Shown: in pieces, positions 6,110-9,001 of the stretch
Numbering within the stretch: the stretch's first letter is position 1
How the letters are laid out: each line of letters starts with the position of its first letter
Source of the DNA: Candidatus Zixiibacteriota bacterium
GTDB taxonomy: Bacteria; Zixibacteria; MSB-5A5; GN15; FEB-12
Length of the DNA stretch: 9,001 nt
Assembly (NCBI GenBank): GCA_003641405.1
Contig: QNAF01000093.1
Location: 1-9,001, forward strand
Direction of reading: 5' to 3'
Translations under genes and position numbers: made by a program
Notes under the pieces: generated by a model
The model's database searches: none
What the model was told of the DNA's origin: nothing
Seen by the model: the letters and a program-made list of their open reading frames with translations, nothing else

Positions 6110-6138
6110 AATATAGTGAAACAGCCGTATCTATTCAA
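6110..6138 (-). promoter_or_regulatory. Promoter of the TPR lipoprotein gene
   Basis: On the minus strand TTGAAT (6138-6133, 4/6 match to -35) is followed after 17 nt by TATATT (6115-6110, 5/6 match to -10). The predicted start of transcription near 6103 leaves a short leader that still includes GGAG (6095-6092). Spacing is ideal for a sigma70-type promoter. Confidence 0.55.
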
Positions 6139-6186
6139 GTCCACGATGAATATCTGCATCTGAGTTTTCGACCGCTGGTCCTCTGG

Positions 6187-6214
6187 TTGACAAGTGGACT
6201 CAATCGATTAGATT
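6187..6214 (+). promoter_or_regulatory. Promoter of the dprA-like cluster
   Basis: A perfect TTGACA (6187-6192) is followed after 16 nt by TAGATT (6209-6214, 4/6 match to -10). Transcription would start near 6221, which would exclude the distant in-frame ATG at 6085 and fits a protein start at 6244 or, nearly leaderless, at GTG 6220. Confidence 0.45.
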
Positions 6215-6243
6215 GCGGCGTGATTAATTCTGACCGGTACTCG

Positions 6244-7125
6244 ATGGCTGCCCACGTACTGGCTCTCTGCCGGTATAGTGACGTATCGCCTCGTTTGTTT
6301 GAGGCATTGATACGCCGTTTCGAGAGCCTTGAGGATGTTTTCAGAGCGGAGATAGCAGAACTGCTCGATATCGAGGGAGTCTCAGAACAGGCAGCGGAAG
6401 TTCTTGCCGAGGCCCCCGGTCGCCTCCCGGAAGCCGAAACGTTCGTCAAGTCCATATCAGAACGGGAGATCGGGCTGTGTACGCGTTTTGACAAGGAATA
6501 CTCAAACTTGCTCTTAGAGTTGCATGACCCCCCGCCTCTCCTGTACGTGAGGGGTAAGCTGCCGGATCATCACCGAAAAACTGTCTGCCTTGTCGGGGCC
6601 AGAAATGCAACAAGTGATGGCCAGAAATTGACATCTGTTCTGGCAAAGGCTTTTGCCGGTGCCGGTGTGCAGATAGTATCGTCCCTGGACGGCGGAGCCG
6701 CTGCGGTCGCCCATCTGGCTTGCAAGACGGCGGGCGGAGTTTCGTTTGCCATCACTAATGCCGGGTTCGACCAGTGTTTGAATCCCGAGATAATGCCTCT
6801 GGCCATAGATATTGCCGGAACCGGGGGCATAATAAGTGAGTATTCACCGGAGGCAACGATCACAGAACAAACCGAGAGTCAGACGAGTCGCCTTCTTGCC
6901 GGTTTGTGTCATGGTGTTGTTATCACCGAAGCATACTCGGATTCGACTGAGATGCTGGATCTCATGAAGGCGTGTGCCGAAGTCGGTAAACTCGTTTTCT
7001 TTGTGGTTGATCCAGACGTTGGGGCACTTGCAGACGAAAAGAGTTTAGCTCATGCACTAAGCAACGGTGCGGTTCTTCTCGAAGGGCTTGACAAGGTCAA
7101 CGATATTGTCAAATCGTTGGTTTGA
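6244..7125 (+). CDS. Divergent DprA/Smf-like protein
   Basis: This 293-residue protein aligns by eye with DprA (Smf), the Rossmann-like DNA-processing protein that loads RecA on incoming single-stranded DNA. It has an N-terminal helix-hairpin-helix-like region (about 1-57), then DPPPLLYVRGKL, the VGARNAT motif (117-123; usually VGSRKAT), and later LNPE, GGIISEYSP, SRLLAGL (215-221) and GVVITEA. Normally conserved segments are altered: SGLARGID is SSLDGG (146-151), the basic FPxRNRIIxGLS is TESQTSRLLAGL, and GSLIT after the ITEA strand is lost. The usual C-terminal winged-helix domain is absent. It may be a non-canonical paralogue with changed function rather than the true competence protein. 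The frame is open from 6085, but that ATG overlaps the divergent gene start and the extra 53 residues are unlike DprA; the start at 6244 (or GTG 6220) is inferred from family length and the promoter. Confidence 0.75.
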   Translation: MAAHVLALCRYSDVSPRLFEALIRRFESLEDVFRAEIAELLDIEGVSEQAAEVLAEAPGRLPEAETFVKSISEREIGLCTRFDKEYSNLLLELHDPPPLLYVRGKLPDHHRKTVCLVGARNATSDGQKLTSVLAKAFAGAGVQIVSSLDGGAAAVAHLACKTAGGVSFAITNAGFDQCLNPEIMPLAIDIAGTGGIISEYSPEATITEQTESQTSRLLAGLCHGVVITEAYSDSTEMLDLMKACAEVGKLVFFVVDPDVGALADEKSLAHALSNGAVLLEGLDKVNDIVKSLV

Positions 7126-7135
7126 GTATCCGGCA

Positions 7136-7762
7136 ATGGATGATTCCTACCTGACTATCAAGCGACCATCGCGATCTGAGATCAAAGTCAAGGGGTCGCG
7201 TTTCATCGGCGAGACGCTGGTCGTTTCAACTGTTGATGATGCCCTGGCCAGGCTGGCAGACGTGCGCAAGCGAGAATACCAGGCGACACACCACTGTTTT
7301 GCATACATTGTGGGACTGCCGGGCAATCAGTCATTCAAGTACTCCGATGACGGCGAGCCAAACGGCACTGCCGGTAAACCGATTTACGATGTGGTTGCCG
7401 GTCAGGGTGTAACTAATATACTGTGCGTCATTACACGGTACTTTGGTGGCACCAAATTGGGAACGGGAGGACTGGTCAGGGCCTACGGCGAAGCGGCCCG
7501 ACAGGTCATGGAGATGTCCGGCATGACTGAGCACTATGTCACCTGTGAATTTCTCTTCAAGCTGGTTTTCCCTATCTATGACCGTTGGCTGAAAGTTGTA
7601 CATGAGTTAGAAGCGACTGTCGTGAAGTCGGATTTTTCGGATTCTGTGAGCATGCGGATCAGGATTCGCACTGGCAGAGTCGATCGTCTGCTGGATGCGT
7701 TTACAGAGATAACATCGGGAAGCGGTACTGTTGAAAAGATATCGGACAACCAAACGGATTGA
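7136..7762 (+). CDS. YigZ/IMPACT-family protein (UPF0029 plus DUF1949)
   Basis: This 208-residue protein carries the full family signature: GEPNGTAGKP (73-82) and RYFGGTKLGTGGLVRAY (101-117), preceded by the typical RSEIKVKGSRFIG start. The C-terminal part (about 135-200) matches the small ferredoxin-like DUF1949 domain in position and style. The family includes E. coli YigZ and eukaryotic IMPACT, with suggested links to translation control; the bacterial biochemical role is not settled. The ATG at 7136 is chosen because MDDSYLTIKRP matches the family N-terminus; the frame is open upstream to 7067, which would overlap the previous gene. It lies 10 nt after the dprA-like stop and overlaps the next gene by 32 nt. 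The ribosome site is weak (GAG about 8 nt before the ATG), consistent with coupling. Confidence 0.9.
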   Translation: MDDSYLTIKRPSRSEIKVKGSRFIGETLVVSTVDDALARLADVRKREYQATHHCFAYIVGLPGNQSFKYSDDGEPNGTAGKPIYDVVAGQGVTNILCVITRYFGGTKLGTGGLVRAYGEAARQVMEMSGMTEHYVTCEFLFKLVFPIYDRWLKVVHELEATVVKSDFSDSVSMRIRIRTGRVDRLLDAFTEITSGSGTVEKISDNQTD

Positions 7763-8657
7763 CTGTCTTGGGTTAGGCATAACACCTCTGGACATGCTGT
7801 TCGAGGTCGAGAAATATCCCAAAGCCGGTTCAAAGATCGATGGTGTCGGCCTGACAGTACAGGGAGGCGGTCCCGTTCCAAACGTTATGATCGGTCTGAA
7901 GCGCCTGGGGTACAGAAGCGCTTTGATTACCGCGATGGCGGACGACATGGTCGGTCATCTTGGTGTCAAGGAACTGAAGGCCGAAGGTGTTGATGTCAGA
8001 CATATCGTGTACAAACGAGGGACATCAGACACAGACGTCGGTATTATCGAACGCGGTTCCGGCCGTCGCACGATGGTGCTGAATCGCGTAATCCACGTGT
8101 CTCCACGAGATGTGGTTGTCTCCCGCTATCCAATTCCACGAGTGATCCACCTCGACGGACGCGACCTGGATGCCTGCGCTAAACTGGCCCGCTGGGGACA
8201 CAGAGCAGGTGCTGTCATCTGTTTCGATGTCGGTTCCGTGCGCAATGATGTCTCCCCCATATTCGGATTGATCGACCATCTCGTCGTTGCTGACAGTTAC
8301 GCGCTGTCATTCATGGGCGCCAGAACCGCAAGAAAGGCAATTGAGAAGCTACAGAACTACTGTCCCGGCACTGTAGTTGTGACCGAGGGACTTAAAGGCT
8401 CCGTCGGTTGCGAGAGCGGTCAGTTTGTACGTGTACCGGCCTTCAAAGTTCACAGCGTTGACGGAACGGGCGCCGGTGATGCTTTCCACACAGGCTATAT
8501 CTACGGGTTGCTGAACGGCTTCGACTTAGCGGAGCGTCTTGAGTTTGGAGCTGCTATTGCGGCTCTCAAATGTACCCAGATGGGCGCTCGGACCGGTCTC
8601 CCTACACTAAGCCAGGCACAACACTTCCTGCAGAACCGACCGAGGCGTTATGCTTGA
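7731..8657 (+). CDS. PfkB-family carbohydrate kinase
   Basis: This 308-residue protein belongs to the PfkB/ribokinase superfamily, which phosphorylates sugars or nucleosides with ATP in the cytoplasm. Visible landmarks are the first beta strand IDCLGLGITPLDML, the N-terminal signature GGGPVPNVMIGLKRLG (45-60), and the C-terminal DGTGAGDAFHTGYIYGL with catalytic-base Asp250 in the GAGD anion hole. The second residue of the latter signature is Gly where Thr or Ser is commoner. The substrate cannot be read from the sequence. The start is taken as TTG at 7731, 32 nt inside the yigZ-like gene: the first strand of the fold begins just after it and the next in-frame ATG (7791 region) would cut that strand. 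GGGAAG lies about 8 nt before the TTG. The stop at 8657 overlaps the next start. Confidence 0.88.
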   Translation: MKRYRTTKRIDCLGLGITPLDMLFEVEKYPKAGSKIDGVGLTVQGGGPVPNVMIGLKRLGYRSALITAMADDMVGHLGVKELKAEGVDVRHIVYKRGTSDTDVGIIERGSGRRTMVLNRVIHVSPRDVVVSRYPIPRVIHLDGRDLDACAKLARWGHRAGAVICFDVGSVRNDVSPIFGLIDHLVVADSYALSFMGARTARKAIEKLQNYCPGTVVVTEGLKGSVGCESGQFVRVPAFKVHSVDGTGAGDAFHTGYIYGLLNGFDLAERLEFGAAIAALKCTQMGARTGLPTLSQAQHFLQNRPRRYA

Positions 8658-9001
8658 AACACTGGTCGATATCGATACTGCCGTCTTTCTTTTTCTAAAT
8701 GTTACGCTGGCCAATCCCGTGACGAACCTGATAATGCCGATTGTCACTTCCGACAATCTCTTAAGAGTGCTGTACGCAATCGCCGTGGTGCTTTTGTTAT
8801 GGAAGGGTGATACCAAACTTCGGTGGATAGTCCTGTTCTCTGCATTAACGCTGCTCCTGACTGACCAGCTATCCAGTAGCGTGTTCAAGTCACTGTTTGA
8901 TCGTCCCCGACCCTGCCACGTTCTGCCTGATATCAATTTGCTTGTCAATTGCGGTTCCGGCATGGCATTTCCGTCTTCGCACGCAGCCAACGCTTTTGGG
9001 C
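8650..9001 (+). CDS. PAP2-superfamily membrane phosphatase (5' part)
   Basis: The frame from ATG 8650 is open to the window edge (117 residues). It reads as a polytopic membrane protein with hydrophobic stretches at about 12-32, 37-51 and 58-73, followed by the first two PAP2 phosphatase motifs: KxxxxxxRP as K80-SLFDRP-R87-P88 and PSSH at 108-111 (usually PSGH, where the His protonates the leaving group). Motif 3 (SRxxxxxHxxxD) lies outside. Members dephosphorylate lipid phosphates such as undecaprenyl diphosphate, phosphatidylglycerol phosphate or lipid A; the substrate is not determined here. ATGCTTGA shows an 8-nt overlap with the kinase stop, and GAGG sits 4 nt before the ATG. Confidence 0.85.
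   Translation, partial: MLETLVDIDTAVFLFLNVTLANPVTNLIMPIVTSDNLLRVLYAIAVVLLLWKGDTKLRWIVLFSALTLLLTDQLSSSVFKSLFDRPRPCHVLPDINLLVNCGSGMAFPSSHAANAFG

Noticed and set aside
6085..6243. N-terminal extension of the DprA-like protein from ATG 6085
   Set aside because: It overlaps the start codon of the divergent TPR gene, covers both candidate promoters and does not look like a DprA N-terminus.
8607..8990. Minus-strand open frame of 127 codons
   Set aside because: It is antisense to the PAP2 gene, whose plus-strand frame shows catalytic motifs.
1..9001. CRISPR array, tRNA or rRNA genes, toxin-antitoxin pair or defence system
   Set aside because: No regularly spaced direct repeats, cloverleaf sequences, rRNA blocks or recognisable defence domains were seen on either strand.

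Overview
The window looks like a chromosomal segment of a Gram-negative-type bacterium with roughly even base composition. Four predicted lipoproteins, several built on themes (beta-propeller, TPR, beta-rich repeats) common in FCB-group environmental lineages, together with GC-rich nested intergenic hairpins, suggest an uncultured lineage such as candidate phylum Zixibacteria. This placement is inference from style of gene content; no rRNA or other phylogenetic marker is present.

Left end (1-1180): the last 30 codons of an IS3-family transposase and the right terminal inverted repeat of that element. The element sits inside the 3' end of a minus-strand gene for a YVTN/WD40-like beta-propeller lipoprotein; the last residues and the stop codon of that gene now come from the IS. 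Its promoter region carries an 11-base G tract between candidate -35 and -10 boxes, a layout typical of phase-variable promoters. A long (about 410 bp) divergent intergenic region with several small palindromes follows.

Middle (1590-4981): plus-strand beta-rich lipoprotein, then murQ (N-acetylmuramic acid 6-phosphate etherase), then a 325 bp gap dominated by a roughly 110 bp compound palindrome, then a second plus-strand lipoprotein with eight short Gly/aromatic repeats, closed by a strong intrinsic terminator with a GAAA loop.

Spacer 4982-5240 holds two tandem nested hairpins of one repeat family. Then a minus-strand TPR lipoprotein (5241-6086) is transcribed divergently from a tight plus-strand cluster: a degenerate DprA/Smf-like protein, a YigZ/IMPACT-family protein, a PfkB-family sugar kinase starting at TTG inside the yigZ-like gene, and a PAP2-family membrane phosphatase that runs off the window. 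Spacings in the cluster are +10, -32 and -8 nt, so it is very likely one transcript with translational coupling.

No CRISPR array, tRNA, rRNA or recognised riboswitch was seen. I did not find a clear-cut new multi-gene system; the most interesting signals are the G-tract promoter, the IS-supplied stop codon, the divergent DprA-like protein lacking normally conserved motifs, and the two families of palindromic intergenic elements.
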